NCBI GenBank assembly: GCA_004292755.1
Contig: RDXE01000030.1
Location: 28,115 to 92,114, forward strand
DNA: 64,000 bases
From: Alphaproteobacteria bacterium
Lineage (GTDB): Bacteria > Pseudomonadota > Alphaproteobacteria > Elsterales > Elsteraceae
Direction of reading: 5' to 3'
Shown here: in pieces, positions 34,558-43,390 of the stretch
Layout: each line of letters starts with the position of its first letter
Numbering within the stretch: position 1 is the stretch's first letter
Position numbers and translations under genes: made by a program
Notes under the pieces: generated by a model
Seen by the model: only the letters and a program-made list of their open reading frames with translations
The model's database searches: none
Told to the model about the DNA's origin: nothing

Positions 34558-35526
34558 ATGACTGGTGCGGGGCGCCTGAGCCTGTTGTTAGCTCGCCGCA
34601 TCGCAATGCTGGTGGTCACCTTGGTGGCGGCCAGCATCGCGCTGTTCTTGGTCTTGGATATTCTGCCCGGCGACCCAGCCCTGGTCATGCTGGGCACTGA
34701 GGCGCGGCCAGACACGCTGGCAGCCCTCCGCCGGGAGATGGGGTTGGATCAGCCAGCCCTTGTCCGGTACGTCACCTGGATCGGCGGCGTGGCGGTGGGG
34801 GATTTTGGCATCTCCTACACGTGGCGGGTGCCAGTCGCGAGCCTGATTGCCGAGCGATTGGCAGTCACGGTACCGCTCGCTGTGATGGCGATTGTCCTGT
34901 CCACTCTGATTGCCGTGCCCGTGGGTGTGATCGCGGCTGCCGCCCATGGCCGGACATTGGACTGGATGATTGTCAGCTTTGCCCAGGTGGGGGTGGCCGT
35001 ACCGAACTTCTGGATCGGCATTCTGTTGGTGCTGGGCTTCTCCATCGGGCTCGGGTGGTTTCCGGCTGGGGGTTTTCCAGGGTGGCAGGCGGGGGTTGGG
35101 GCTGGTCTCTCGGCGCTGATTCTGCCCAGTGTGGCCCTTGCCCTGCCGCAGGCTGCGATCCTGGCGCGGGTCACCCGCTCGGCCGTGCTGGAGGTGGTGG
35201 GCGAGGATTACATCCGCACGGCCCGCGCCAAGGGGCTGACCGCGCGGCAGGCGTTGTGGCGTCACGGCTTGCGCAATGCGCTGATCCCCGTGGTCACCAT
35301 CTTGGGGCTGCAGGTGCCGGTGTTGATCGCAGGGGCGATTTTGATTGAAAACGTATTCGCCCTGCCGGGCTTGGGTCGACTGATCTTCCAGGCCCTGGGC
35401 CAGCGCGATCTCATTGTTCTGAAGGATGTGGCGCTGCTGCTGGCAGGGCTGGTGATCATCGTGAATGGACTGGTCGATATCGCCTACACGCTGATCGATC
35501 CGCGCCTGAAGGACCGTCTGGCATGA
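34558..35526 (+). CDS. Peptide-type ABC permease, DppB-like
   Basis: 322 aa with six predicted membrane segments. Begins LLARRIAMLVVTLVAASIAL, contains LPGDPALVMLG in the first periplasmic loop and the EAA motif EDYIRTARAKGLTARQALWRH. Overlaps the next permease by 4 bp (ATGA). Confidence 0.95.
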   Translation: MTGAGRLSLLLARRIAMLVVTLVAASIALFLVLDILPGDPALVMLGTEARPDTLAALRREMGLDQPALVRYVTWIGGVAVGDFGISYTWRVPVASLIAERLAVTVPLAVMAIVLSTLIAVPVGVIAAAAHGRTLDWMIVSFAQVGVAVPNFWIGILLVLGFSIGLGWFPAGGFPGWQAGVGAGLSALILPSVALALPQAAILARVTRSAVLEVVGEDYIRTARAKGLTARQALWRHGLRNALIPVVTILGLQVPVLIAGAILIENVFALPGLGRLIFQALGQRDLIVLKDVALLLAGLVIIVNGLVDIAYTLIDPRLKDRLA

Positions 35527-36335
35527 GTCGCGCCGCGCTCTGGATCGGTGGGGGGTTGAGCGCTGGTGTGGTGGCAATGGCGCTGGTGGCCAGTGTGTGG
35601 ACACCCTATCCACCGACGCGCATGAACATGCGCGCGCGCTTCCAGCCGCCAGGGGGCGAATGGTGGCTGGGTACAGATCACTTTGGCCGGGACATCGCCT
35701 CAATGATCCTGGCAGGGGCCAGCACGTCGCTGATGGTGGCGCTGGCGGCTGTGGCGGTTGGCATGCTGATCGGCGTCAGCCTTGGCTGCCTGGCGGCAGT
35801 CCGGCGGGGCTGGCTGGACGATCTGGTGATGCGCTGCAACGACGTGGTGTTCGCCTTTCCGGCCGTGCTGTCCGCCCTGGTGTTGGCGGCCGTGATCGGG
35901 GCTGGAGCGCACACGGCCATTCTCGCGATTGGTGTGTTCAACATTCCCGTGTTTGCCCGCGTCGCGCGGGGTGCCGCCTTGCAGGTGTGGGCGCGCGAGT
36001 TTGTGACGGCCGCGCGTGCGGCCGGTCGCGGTCCGCTGGCGATCACTCTGGTGCATATCGTCCCCAACATCGCTGGGGTGCTGGTGGTGCAGGGTACGAT
36101 CCAATTGGCGCTCGCCATGCTGGCGGAGGCGGGCTTGTCCTTCCTCGGCGTCGGCATCCAGCCGCCCACCCCCAGCTGGGGGCGGATGCTGGCCGATGCC
36201 CAAACCTATCTGGAGCGCGCGCCCCACTTGGCTTTGGTGCCGGGCCTGGTGATTGCTCTGGCGGTGCTGGGCTTGAACCTCTTGGGCGATGGCTTGCGCG
36301 ACATGCTGGACCCCAAGCTGCGGCGGGCGCGTTGA
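35523..36335 (+). CDS. Peptide-type ABC permease, DppC-like
   Basis: 270 aa, shorter at the N terminus than E. coli DppC (300). LGTDHFGRDIASMILAGAST is the family hallmark; EAA loop AREFVTAARAAGRGPLAITL; GLSFLGVGIQPPTPSWGRML near the C terminus. Stop and the next ATG overlap (TGATG). Confidence 0.95.
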   Translation: MSRAALWIGGGLSAGVVAMALVASVWTPYPPTRMNMRARFQPPGGEWWLGTDHFGRDIASMILAGASTSLMVALAAVAVGMLIGVSLGCLAAVRRGWLDDLVMRCNDVVFAFPAVLSALVLAAVIGAGAHTAILAIGVFNIPVFARVARGAALQVWAREFVTAARAAGRGPLAITLVHIVPNIAGVLVVQGTIQLALAMLAEAGLSFLGVGIQPPTPSWGRMLADAQTYLERAPHLALVPGLVIALAVLGLNLLGDGLRDMLDPKLRRAR

Positions 36336-37267
36336 TGCTGGTGGTGCGTGACCTTGCCCTCACCATCCGCGGTGCGGAAGCGCTGGCCGCCACCTCATTC
36401 TCCTTAAGCCTAGGCGAGAGTCTGGGCATTGTTGGCGAAAGCGGCTCCGGCAAGTCGCTGTTGGCTTTGGCACTGATCGGCCTGTTGCCAGCCACGGTGC
36501 GCCGAACCGGCAGCATCCAGCTTGGCCCAAACACCCTATCGGACCTGGACGAGGCCGGCTGGTGCCGGGTGCGCGGGCGGAAGATCGGCATGGTGTTCCA
36601 GGAGCCGATGACAGCCCTCAACCCCGTCCTACCGATTGGGGCGCAGGTGGCCGAGGGAATTCGTCTGCACCGCGGCCTGGACGCAGCCGCGGCACGCAGC
36701 GAGGCCTTGCGGCTGCTGGACCGGGTGCAGCTGCCCGCAGCTGCGCGCCGGTATGATCAATACCCCCACCAATTGTCTGGCGGGCAGCGCCAACGCGTCG
36801 GCATCGCCATTGCCCTAGCGGCCGATCCAGACCTGTTGATTGCTGACGAGCCGACCACGGCGCTGGACGTTACGGTGCAGGCCGAGATCCTAGACCTCCT
36901 GGCCGATCTCACAGCCTCCAGCGGCATGGCGTTGATCCTGATTTCGCACGATTTGGGTGTGGTGGCGTCGGTCACCCGCTCAATCCTGGTGCTCTACGCC
37001 GGGCATGTGGTTGAGCGCGGACCGACCGGCGCGGTGCTGAGCACCCCAATCCATCCCTACACCAGAGGCTTGCTGAAGGCGCTGCCAGAAGCCGAATTGG
37101 AGCGGCTGGAGCCGATCCCAGGCGTGGTGCCGCCCCTTGGCGCGCGGCCAAGTGGGTGCGTGTTTCGCGATCGCTGCACCTTGGCCGAGGCACGCTGCCT
37201 CGCCACGCCGCTGGAGGTTGGCCGCGCGGGTCGCGCCGTTGCCTGCCACGCGGTGAGCGTGCCATGA
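36335..37267 (+). CDS. Peptide-type ABC transporter ATPase, DppD-like
   Basis: 310 aa from ATG 36335; a longer frame to 35597 is antisense-like sequence over the permease and is rejected. Walker A GESGSGKSLL, signature LSGGQRQRVGIAIAL, Walker B LLIADEPTTALDVTVQ. C-terminal oligopeptide-transporter extension PSGCVFRDRCTLAEARC with its conserved cysteines, which in relatives bind an iron-sulfur cluster. Overlaps the next gene by 4 bp. Confidence 0.95.
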   Translation: MLVVRDLALTIRGAEALAATSFSLSLGESLGIVGESGSGKSLLALALIGLLPATVRRTGSIQLGPNTLSDLDEAGWCRVRGRKIGMVFQEPMTALNPVLPIGAQVAEGIRLHRGLDAAAARSEALRLLDRVQLPAAARRYDQYPHQLSGGQRQRVGIAIALAADPDLLIADEPTTALDVTVQAEILDLLADLTASSGMALILISHDLGVVASVTRSILVLYAGHVVERGPTGAVLSTPIHPYTRGLLKALPEAELERLEPIPGVVPPLGARPSGCVFRDRCTLAEARCLATPLEVGRAGRAVACHAVSVP

Positions 37268-38238
37268 GCGCGCTGTTGCGCGTGGAGGGGGTGGTGCGCA
37301 GCTACCGCCTGCCGCGCACCAGATTGTTTGGCCCGGCGCCCGTGCTGCGCGCCGTCGATGGTGTGTCCTTCACGGTGGCAGCGGGCGAGACCTTGGCTGT
37401 GGTGGGGGAAAGCGGGTGCGGCAAGTCCACCCTCGCGCGGCTGGTGATGGCGCTGGACCGGCCAGACCAGGGGCGTGTGCTGCTGGAGGGCACGGACCTG
37501 GCGCAGCTCAGCGAACGCGCGCTGCGCCCGCTCCGGCGCCGATTCCAAATCGTGTTCCAGGACCCCATGGGCAGTCTGAACCCGCGGCTGCCGGTGCATC
37601 GCATTGTGGGCGAGACGCTGGCAACCCTTGCCAAACCCCCAGGTCGGGTGGAGCGCCGGGCGCGCATCGCCTCTGCGTTGGAAAGTGTCGGCCTCGCCGC
37701 CAGCGATGCTGCCCGCTACCCCCATGAGTTTTCTGGCGGGCAGCGGCAGCGCATCGCCATCGCGCGGGCCCTGGTGACCGAGCCAGAGTTGATCGTCGCT
37801 GACGAGCCGGTCTCCGCCCTCGACCTTTCCGTCCAGGCGCAGGTCCTGAATTTGTTGGTGGAATTGCAGCAGCGGCGCGGCCTCGCCTATCTGTTCATCT
37901 CGCACAATCTGGCGGTGGTGCGGCATCTGGCCCGCCGCACAGCAGTGATGTATGCGGGACGCTTTGTCGAAACCGGGCCGACCGCGGCGCTGTTTCGCGA
38001 GCCCCTGCATCCCTACACCCGCACGTTGCTGGCGGCGGTGCCGCGGCTGGATGGGGTGCGCCACCGGCTGCCGGTGGTGGAGCCACTGGCGCCAAGAGCG
38101 TCAGGCGGCTGTGCGTTTGTGGATCGTTGTCCGCTGCGGCAGCCCCACTGTGCCGTCGTGGAACCGACGTTGACGGCTGTGGCGGAGGATCGCGCAGTCG
38201 CGTGTCATCTGGTGCAGCCGCCCCCCACCCCTCTGTGA
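37264..38238 (+). CDS. Peptide-type ABC transporter ATPase, DppF-like
   Basis: 324 aa from ATG 37264. Walker A GESGCGKSTL, signature FSGGQRQRIAIARAL, Walker B LIVADEPVSALDLSVQ, C-terminal GGCAFVDRCPLRQPHC. Partner ATPase of the preceding gene. Its last codons and stop lie inside a strong stem-loop. Confidence 0.95.
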   Translation: MSALLRVEGVVRSYRLPRTRLFGPAPVLRAVDGVSFTVAAGETLAVVGESGCGKSTLARLVMALDRPDQGRVLLEGTDLAQLSERALRPLRRRFQIVFQDPMGSLNPRLPVHRIVGETLATLAKPPGRVERRARIASALESVGLAASDAARYPHEFSGGQRQRIAIARALVTEPELIVADEPVSALDLSVQAQVLNLLVELQQRRGLAYLFISHNLAVVRHLARRTAVMYAGRFVETGPTAALFREPLHPYTRTLLAAVPRLDGVRHRLPVVEPLAPRASGGCAFVDRCPLRQPHCAVVEPTLTAVAEDRAVACHLVQPPPTPL

Positions 38239-38255
38239 CGGAGGGGTGGGGGGCG
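38219..38255. terminator. Stem-loop overlapping the end of the Dpp-type operon
   Basis: 15-bp GC-rich stem (arms 38219-38233 and 38241-38255) with a 7-nt loop containing the TGA stop codon of the last ATPase gene. It also lies 9 bp past the end of the convergent TerB gene, so it can act from both sides. No T-run. Confidence 0.7.
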
Positions 38256-38263
38256 CTGACATC

Positions 38264-38773
38264 CTATCGACCCGTGGCCAGGCTGACCTGGAAGCCCGGT
38301 GCATTGGCCGGGTGGCTCTGGTTCACGAACACCGTCCGGTCGTTCTTGATCATCAGCGCCTGGAAGAACGGAGCAAAGCGCTCGTCCGAGATGCCGAACG
38401 CAGTCTGGAACTGATTGATCAGCTCCTGCTCCTCACGTTCTGGCTCCCCGTCGGACAGGGCACTGTCGATCATGTTCATCAAGATGCAGATCTTCTGCGC
38501 GTCGGTCAGCATGCCTGACACTTCGCGCAGGAACGCGTCGGGGCGGTTCTTGCGCGCATACTTGATCGCCGCATCCAACAGTGCGCGATTGTTGGCGCCG
38601 ACGCCGATCGAGCCGCCGGAGCTTTCCCCACCCAGGACCGACAGGAGGTGACCCACCTCCTCGTTGTCCATCTCACCATCGGCACCCATGCAGTAGATGA
38701 GCGAGGTGGCGAAGGCGAGATGCGGCGTCATGGTCTCAGCCTTGTCGCCGCGGAACATGTCGAACAGACCCAT
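38264..38773 (-). CDS. TerB-like tellurite-resistance/Djl-type domain protein
   Basis: 169 aa, soluble and helical. Two acidic, TerB-like calcium-binding-type segments: GADGEMDNEEVGHLL (about 31-45) and SALSDGEPEREEQELINQF (about 105-123), as in TerB folds. Located 52 bp after a TerC gene on the same strand, and TerB and TerC families often occur together. ATG preceded by AGGGGG. Probable metal or stress-response role at the membrane; mechanism unknown. Confidence 0.78.
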   Translation of the reverse strand: MGLFDMFRGDKAETMTPHLAFATSLIYCMGADGEMDNEEVGHLLSVLGGESSGGSIGVGANNRALLDAAIKYARKNRPDAFLREVSGMLTDAQKICILMNMIDSALSDGEPEREEQELINQFQTAFGISDERFAPFFQALMIKNDRTVFVNQSHPANAPGFQVSLATGR

Positions 38774-38825
38774 AAAACCCCCTGTTGATTGGTTGGTACA
38801 GAGACCGCCGCTGTCGAAGCCCGGA

Positions 38826-39752
38826 TCAGCCGTGGGCGGCGTGCTTACGGGTCTTCATCAGCGACAACACCACCGACCCGCCGATCAGCAATGCCGTGAT
38901 GCCGAGTGCGACAGCGGTCGGAATCTTGTAGACGTCGATGAGCAACATCTTGGTGCCGACCACACACAATACAAGGGACAGGCCATACTTCAGATAGTGG
39001 AAGCGATGGATGATCGCCGCCAAAGCAAAGTACAACGCGCGCAGGCCCAGGATTGCGAAGACGTTGGAGGTCCAAACAATGAACGGATCAGTGGTGATGG
39101 CGAAGATCGCTGGGATGCTGTCGACCGCGAACACCAGATCGGTCATCTCGATCAGGATCAACACCAGGAACAGCGGGGTCATGTAGCGCACGCCATTGCG
39201 CACCACAAAGAACTTCTCCCCCTCGTAGGTTTCCGTCATGCGGAAGCGCGACCGCACGAACTTCACCACGCGGTTGTTTTCCATGTCCGGCTCGTCATCC
39301 ACCGACCGCAGCATCTTGATGCCGCTGTAAACCAGGAAGGCGCCGAACAGGTAGATGATCCAATGGAACTGGTTGATCAGCGCTGTGCCAGCAATGATCA
39401 GCGCGCCACGCATCACGATGGCGCCCAAGATGCCCCAGAACAACACCCGGTGCTGGTACTGTGGTGGCACGGCGAAGTGAGTGAAAATCAGCACGATAAC
39501 AAAGATGTTATCCATGCTGAGTGCGTACTCAATCAAATAGCCAGTGGTAAATTCAAGCGCCTTAGCAGACCCCATAAAGTACCAAATGCCGCCATTGAAA
39601 GCCATGGCTAGGCAGAAGTAAACAAAGCACCGAACCAGCGCCTCTGGTCCAGATATTGTTTTGGGTCCCTTGGTGAACAAACCGAGGTCGAAGGCGAGGA
39701 TGCCAACGACCAACACGGTAAAGCCTACCCACATCCAGATCGAGGCATCCAT
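38826..39752 (-). CDS. TerC-family integral membrane protein (1)
   Basis: 308 aa with about eight membrane helices. TerC hallmarks: EYALSMDNIFVIVLIFTHF, HRVLFWGILGAIVMRG and FAVDSIPAIFAITTDPFIVW with acidic membrane residues. TerC relatives (MeeF/MeeY, Alx) export manganese or help metalate exported proteins; others give tellurite resistance. Followed by TerB and preceded by a paralogue. Confidence 0.93.
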   Translation of the reverse strand: MDASIWMWVGFTVLVVGILAFDLGLFTKGPKTISGPEALVRCFVYFCLAMAFNGGIWYFMGSAKALEFTTGYLIEYALSMDNIFVIVLIFTHFAVPPQYQHRVLFWGILGAIVMRGALIIAGTALINQFHWIIYLFGAFLVYSGIKMLRSVDDEPDMENNRVVKFVRSRFRMTETYEGEKFFVVRNGVRYMTPLFLVLILIEMTDLVFAVDSIPAIFAITTDPFIVWTSNVFAILGLRALYFALAAIIHRFHYLKYGLSLVLCVVGTKMLLIDVYKIPTAVALGITALLIGGSVVLSLMKTRKHAAHG

Positions 39753-39849
39753 CGGCCGACTGTCCCTATTTTGGTTTGGACCGGGCTGCGATGCCCCGGT
39801 TTTCCACGATTGCGGCTAAATGGTGACGGATCGAACAGTTACAAGACCA

Positions 39850-39884
39850 ACAGGCGGCATCGAGGGGACCCCAATGCCGCCTGT
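39850..39884 (-). terminator. Hairpin between the two TerC genes
   Basis: 11-bp perfect stem (ACAGGCGGCAT / ATGCCGCCTGT) with a 13-nt inner loop, 31 bp past the stop of the upstream TerC gene. The minus-strand tail is TGGTCTTG, so termination is probably partial. Confidence 0.6.
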
Positions 39885-39915
39885 CTGCTGTGCGATCAGC
39901 GCACAGGCGCAAGTG

Positions 39916-40959
39916 TTACTCTGCCGCGCCCTGCTTCACGGTGCCGCCGGTGCCACCAGTGGCGGCGGGCGGGTCGTGCGGACGGTCACCGCGGGTGCGC
40001 ATCAAGCTGTAGACGATGCCCGAGCCCAGGATGACGAAGGTGATGCTGAGCGACCACACCGGCGGGAACTTATCGAGGCCCATCAGGTCAGCCACGAAGA
40101 TCTTGGAGCCGATGAAGATCAACACCACCGACAGCGCGACTTTCAGATACTTGAAGCGGTGGATCATCGCGGCCAGGGCAAAGTACAGGGCGCGCAAGCC
40201 CAGGATCGCGAAGATGTTGGAGGTGTAGACGATGAACGGGTCAGTGGTGATCGCAAAGATCGCAGGCACGCTGTCGACAGCGAAGATCACGTCGGCAATC
40301 TCGATCAAGGCCAAGGCCAGGATCAACGGTGTGCCATAGGTGACCAGCTTACCGGTCTTGGGGTCCGGCTTCTTCACGAAGAACTTTTCGCCATGCATTT
40401 CTTCCGTGATGCGGAAGCGCCGCTTCAGGAACAGCAACAAGGGGTTGCTGGCGATGTCTGGCTCCTTGTCCGCCATCACCAGCATCTTGATGCCGGTGAC
40501 GATTAGGAAGGCCGCGAAGATGTACAGCACCCAGGAGAACTCGGCGACCAGCGTCGCACCGACGCCGATCATGATCGCGCGCAACACAATCACGCCGAGG
40601 ATACCCCAGAACAGCACACGGTGCTGGTAGATCCGCGGTACCGCGAAGTAGCTGAAAATCATGGCGATGACGAACACGTTGTCCATCGCCAGGGTTTTTT
40701 CAACGATGAAGCCGGTCATGTATTCAAGACCGGACTGCGAGCCAAGATACCACCAGACCCAGACGCCGAAGCCCAGGCCCATGGCAATGTAACCCGCTGA
40801 CAGCGCCAAACTTTCCTTCACTTCGATCTCGCGGTTCTCCCGATGGAGCACGCCGAGGTCGAACACGAGAAGGGCGATGACGATGCCGATGAACGCCCAC
40901 CACATCCAGGCCGGTTTGCCGAGGAAGGTGGAAAACAGAAGTGGGTCGAGGAAGTCCAT
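39916..40959 (-). CDS. TerC-family integral membrane protein (2)
   Basis: 347 aa from ATG 40959 (earlier in-frame start at 41007 rejected: MDFLDPLLF is the usual TerC opening). Same core as its neighbour: VEKTLAMDNVFVIAMIFSYF, QHRVLFWGILGVIVLRA, FAVDSVPAIFAITTDPFIVY. About 40 residues longer, with a cytoplasmic loop insertion (VKKPDPKTGKLVTYG) and a Gly/Thr-rich C-terminal tail. Sequence divergence between the two suggests an old duplication with separate roles. Confidence 0.93.
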   Translation of the reverse strand: MDFLDPLLFSTFLGKPAWMWWAFIGIVIALLVFDLGVLHRENREIEVKESLALSAGYIAMGLGFGVWVWWYLGSQSGLEYMTGFIVEKTLAMDNVFVIAMIFSYFAVPRIYQHRVLFWGILGVIVLRAIMIGVGATLVAEFSWVLYIFAAFLIVTGIKMLVMADKEPDIASNPLLLFLKRRFRITEEMHGEKFFVKKPDPKTGKLVTYGTPLILALALIEIADVIFAVDSVPAIFAITTDPFIVYTSNIFAILGLRALYFALAAMIHRFKYLKVALSVVLIFIGSKIFVADLMGLDKFPPVWSLSITFVILGSGIVYSLMRTRGDRPHDPPAATGGTGGTVKQGAAE

Positions 40960-41202
40960 GGTTCGGATACCCAGTAGTTGCGTGTCCCGCACGCCCAACC
41001 AGGTCAAAGACCCGGTCGTTTGGAGTCCGACATCGCAGATGATACCATCTGCCAGAGGGGCCCGGACTGGGTGCTCCCATCAGATGGGACAGGTGCGGCG
41101 CGCTACAAGCCCCCCGTGCCCTGTCTCTGCCGCATTTTGTCGCGACCGGTGTTTTCCACAGCGACGGAAGCGGCTATGCCTGTCTAGCCCCTGAGCAGAC
41201 GG
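40960..41202 (-). other. Structured leader/intergenic region upstream of the second TerC gene
   Basis: 243 bp between the divergent TerC (minus) and Nudix (plus) genes. On the minus strand it contains three short perfect hairpins: CCCATC-TGATGGG near 41075, GCAGATGG-TATCATCTGC near 41027-41044, and GCGTG-CGGGACACGC near 40980-40994. This density suggests a structured 5' leader. The GGGGAGUAG box of the yybP-ykoY manganese riboswitch is not found. Confidence 0.35.
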
Positions 41203-41814
41203 ATGGCCCGCCCTGTGAGCACCGATACCCCAGCGCCAACCAATCCCTGGACTGTGCTGTCCAGTCGCGACATTTACCGCAATCCCTGGATTGCAGTGGA
41301 GGAGCATCAGATGCGCACGCCGGCTGGCACACCCGGCATCTATGGCATCGTGCGGTTTGTTCACACGGCTGTTGGCTGCATCCCGATCCATGAGGATGGC
41401 ACCACGGTGCTGATCGGCCAGTGGCGGGTGCCGCTGGGCTGCTACTCCTGGGAGATTCCCGAAGGTGGCGGCAAGCCCGGGGAAAACCCACGGCTGACCG
41501 CCGCGCGCGAATTGGCGGAGGAGGCGGGCTTGGTCGCGTCCTCGTGGGCGGACTTGGTGGAGATGGACCTATCCAACTCCGTCACTGACGAGCGTGCCCA
41601 CGTGTATCTGTGCTGGGATCTGAGCCCGGTTGCCACGGCACCAGAAGAGACCGAGCAACTGGCGATCCGCCGTCTGCCCTTTGCCGAGGCCTATCGCTTG
41701 GCGGTCACCGGCGGCATCCGGGATTCCCTGTCGGTCGCAGGCTTGATGCGCGCGCGGTTGCTGGCCTTCGAAGGTGGCCTGCCCGAGGCGCTGGCCCGTC
41801 ATTTGCGACCATGA
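41203..41814 (+). CDS. Nudix hydrolase (ADP-ribose pyrophosphatase-like)
   Basis: 203 aa. Nudix box G-x5-E-x7-REUxEExGU is intact: GGGKPGENPRLTAARELAEE followed by AGL. N-terminal beta domain (SRDIYRNPWIAVEEHQM) as in ADP-ribose and NDP-sugar pyrophosphatases. ATG overlap of 4 bp with the following HD gene suggests joint action on nucleotides. Confidence 0.9.
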   Translation: MARPVSTDTPAPTNPWTVLSSRDIYRNPWIAVEEHQMRTPAGTPGIYGIVRFVHTAVGCIPIHEDGTTVLIGQWRVPLGCYSWEIPEGGGKPGENPRLTAARELAEEAGLVASSWADLVEMDLSNSVTDERAHVYLCWDLSPVATAPEETEQLAIRRLPFAEAYRLAVTGGIRDSLSVAGLMRARLLAFEGGLPEALARHLRP

Positions 41815-42398
41815 CCGATGCGACCCCGCGCGCCTGGCAGCGCATGCTGTCGGGTCGCCGTCTCAACCTGCTCGACCCTTCGCCCCTGGATGTTGAGGTG
41901 GAGGACATCGCCCTTGGCTTGAGCCGGGTGGCGCGCTGGAACGGCCAGACCACCGGCGCCTATCCGTTCACGGTTGCTCAGCACTCGCTGGTGGTGCTAG
42001 CGCTGGTGGAGGCGATCAAGCCGCTGCCAGCACGGTTGATGCGGCTGGCGGCCCTGCTGCACGACGCCTCGGAATATGTCACCTCCGACCTGATCACACC
42101 GTTCAAGGCGGCAGTCGGGCCGGGCTATAAGGAAGTTGAGAGGCGCATTGAAGGCGCGGTGCATGTCCGCTTCGGCTTGCCACCGACCTTGCCCGAGGAA
42201 TGGCGGCGCCAGATCAAACAAGCCGACAAAGACGCGGCCTTTCTGGAGGCCGTGCAATTGGCGGGGTTCAGTGTGGAGGAGGCCCGCAAGGTGCTGGGCT
42301 ATCGGCGCAAGCCCCAGGCGATGACGATCGCGGCCACCGATCCTGAAACCGCGCGGCTGCAGTTCCTGGCCGCGTTCCAGCGCTTGGTCCAGGCCTAA
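41811..42398 (+). CDS. HD-domain phosphohydrolase (YfbR-type 5'-nucleotidase candidate)
   Basis: 195 aa from ATG 41811 (ATGA overlap with the Nudix stop). HD residues: VAQHSLVVLALV (first His), LAALLHDASEYV (HD pair) and KQADKDAAFLEA (last Asp). Length and the R-x-N-G/Y-P-F-T-V-AQHS layout fit YfbR-like 5'-deoxynucleotidases. Probably cytoplasmic nucleotide clean-up. Confidence 0.87.
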   Translation: MTDATPRAWQRMLSGRRLNLLDPSPLDVEVEDIALGLSRVARWNGQTTGAYPFTVAQHSLVVLALVEAIKPLPARLMRLAALLHDASEYVTSDLITPFKAAVGPGYKEVERRIEGAVHVRFGLPPTLPEEWRRQIKQADKDAAFLEAVQLAGFSVEEARKVLGYRRKPQAMTIAATDPETARLQFLAAFQRLVQA

Positions 42399-43390
42399 CT
42401 ATTCGCCTGCAGGTCAGACCACGCGCGGAACCGGCCTGCGCTGGTGGCGTGATACACCCCGCGCGCGATGGCGCGGGCCAGCGTGTCGGCGGCCAGACTG
42501 CCCAACCGAGCCAACTCCGCCGGCGAGGGGGGCGGCGCATGGCCTGTGGCAACGGCAAACACGACATCCCCATCGAACGGGGTGTGGGCTGGGCGGATTG
42601 CGCGCGCCAGCCCATCTTGGGCCATCACGGCGAGGCGGCGGCAACCATCCTTGTCCAGTTGGGCATCGGTGGCGACCACGGCGATTGTGGTGTTGCCAGC
42701 CACCAGGGGCGCTGAGGCGCTCCAGTCATCCAGGCGAACGGGACCGGCTGGCCAGTCCACCGCCCCAAACTCACCCGCCACCTCGAACGGGCGGGCCCAG
42801 AAGGCGCGGCTGCCGGGAACAGTGACCGAGCCCAAACTGTTGACCGCAGCCAGAGCCCCAACGGTCCAGCCGCCCCAACGATAGGAGGCGGAGCCCAACC
42901 CGCCCTTGATCCGGCCTGCCTTTGCTCCAGCCCCTGCGCCCACACTGCCCAGGGCGAAGCTGTCGCCAGCAGCCGCCACGGCCGCGGCGCCAAGGCCGCG
43001 ATAGGGCAGGGGACGCACGGCCTTGTCGCCGCCATTGGCAAGGTCAAACAGGATGGCAGCGGGGATGATCGGCACCCGCTGGTCAGCAATCGCAAAGCCG
43101 CGTCCCTGGGCGGCCAAAGCCTCCATCGCGCCGCCAGCTGCGTCCAGTCCGAAGGCGGAGCCGCCGGACAGCACGATGGCGTCGATGCGGTCAACCAGCG
43201 TGCCCGGCCCCAGAAGGTCGGTCTCTCGCGTGCCGGGACCGCCGCCACGCACATCGACTGCTGCCGCCACTGGCTGATCGGCCAGCACCACGGTCGTGCC
43301 AGTGATCACCGCCCAGTCTTCGGCATGGCCAACCCGAAGACCCGCAACATCAGTGATCAAATTGCGCCGGCCAACCCCAGCAGCCGTCAT
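42395..43390 (-). CDS. P1-family peptidase (DmpA/NylC-like self-processing aminopeptidase)
   Basis: 331 aa from ATG 43390, overlapping the M20 stop by 4 bp. Matches family S58/P1: ITDVAGLRVGHAED at the N terminus, VLSGGSAFGLDAAGG, and the probable autocleavage site AGNTTIAVVATDAQ, where the N-T bond is cut in NylC (Ser replaces Thr in DmpA). Ntn-like hydrolase: releases N-terminal D- or L-amino acids or cuts amide oligomers. Forms an operon with the M20 peptidase. Confidence 0.9.
   Translation of the reverse strand: MTAAGVGRRNLITDVAGLRVGHAEDWAVITGTTVVLADQPVAAAVDVRGGGPGTRETDLLGPGTLVDRIDAIVLSGGSAFGLDAAGGAMEALAAQGRGFAIADQRVPIIPAAILFDLANGGDKAVRPLPYRGLGAAAVAAAGDSFALGSVGAGAGAKAGRIKGGLGSASYRWGGWTVGALAAVNSLGSVTVPGSRAFWARPFEVAGEFGAVDWPAGPVRLDDWSASAPLVAGNTTIAVVATDAQLDKDGCRRLAVMAQDGLARAIRPAHTPFDGDVVFAVATGHAPPPSPAELARLGSLAADTLARAIARGVYHATSAGRFRAWSDLQANS

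Noticed and set aside
35597..36334. N-terminal extension of the DppD-like ATPase
   Set aside because: Overlaps the DppC permease in another frame; ATPase homology begins at 36335.
40960..41202. yybP-ykoY manganese riboswitch before TerC
   Set aside because: Expected from TerC biology, but the GGGGAGUAG and partner loops are not found; kept only as an unassigned structured region.
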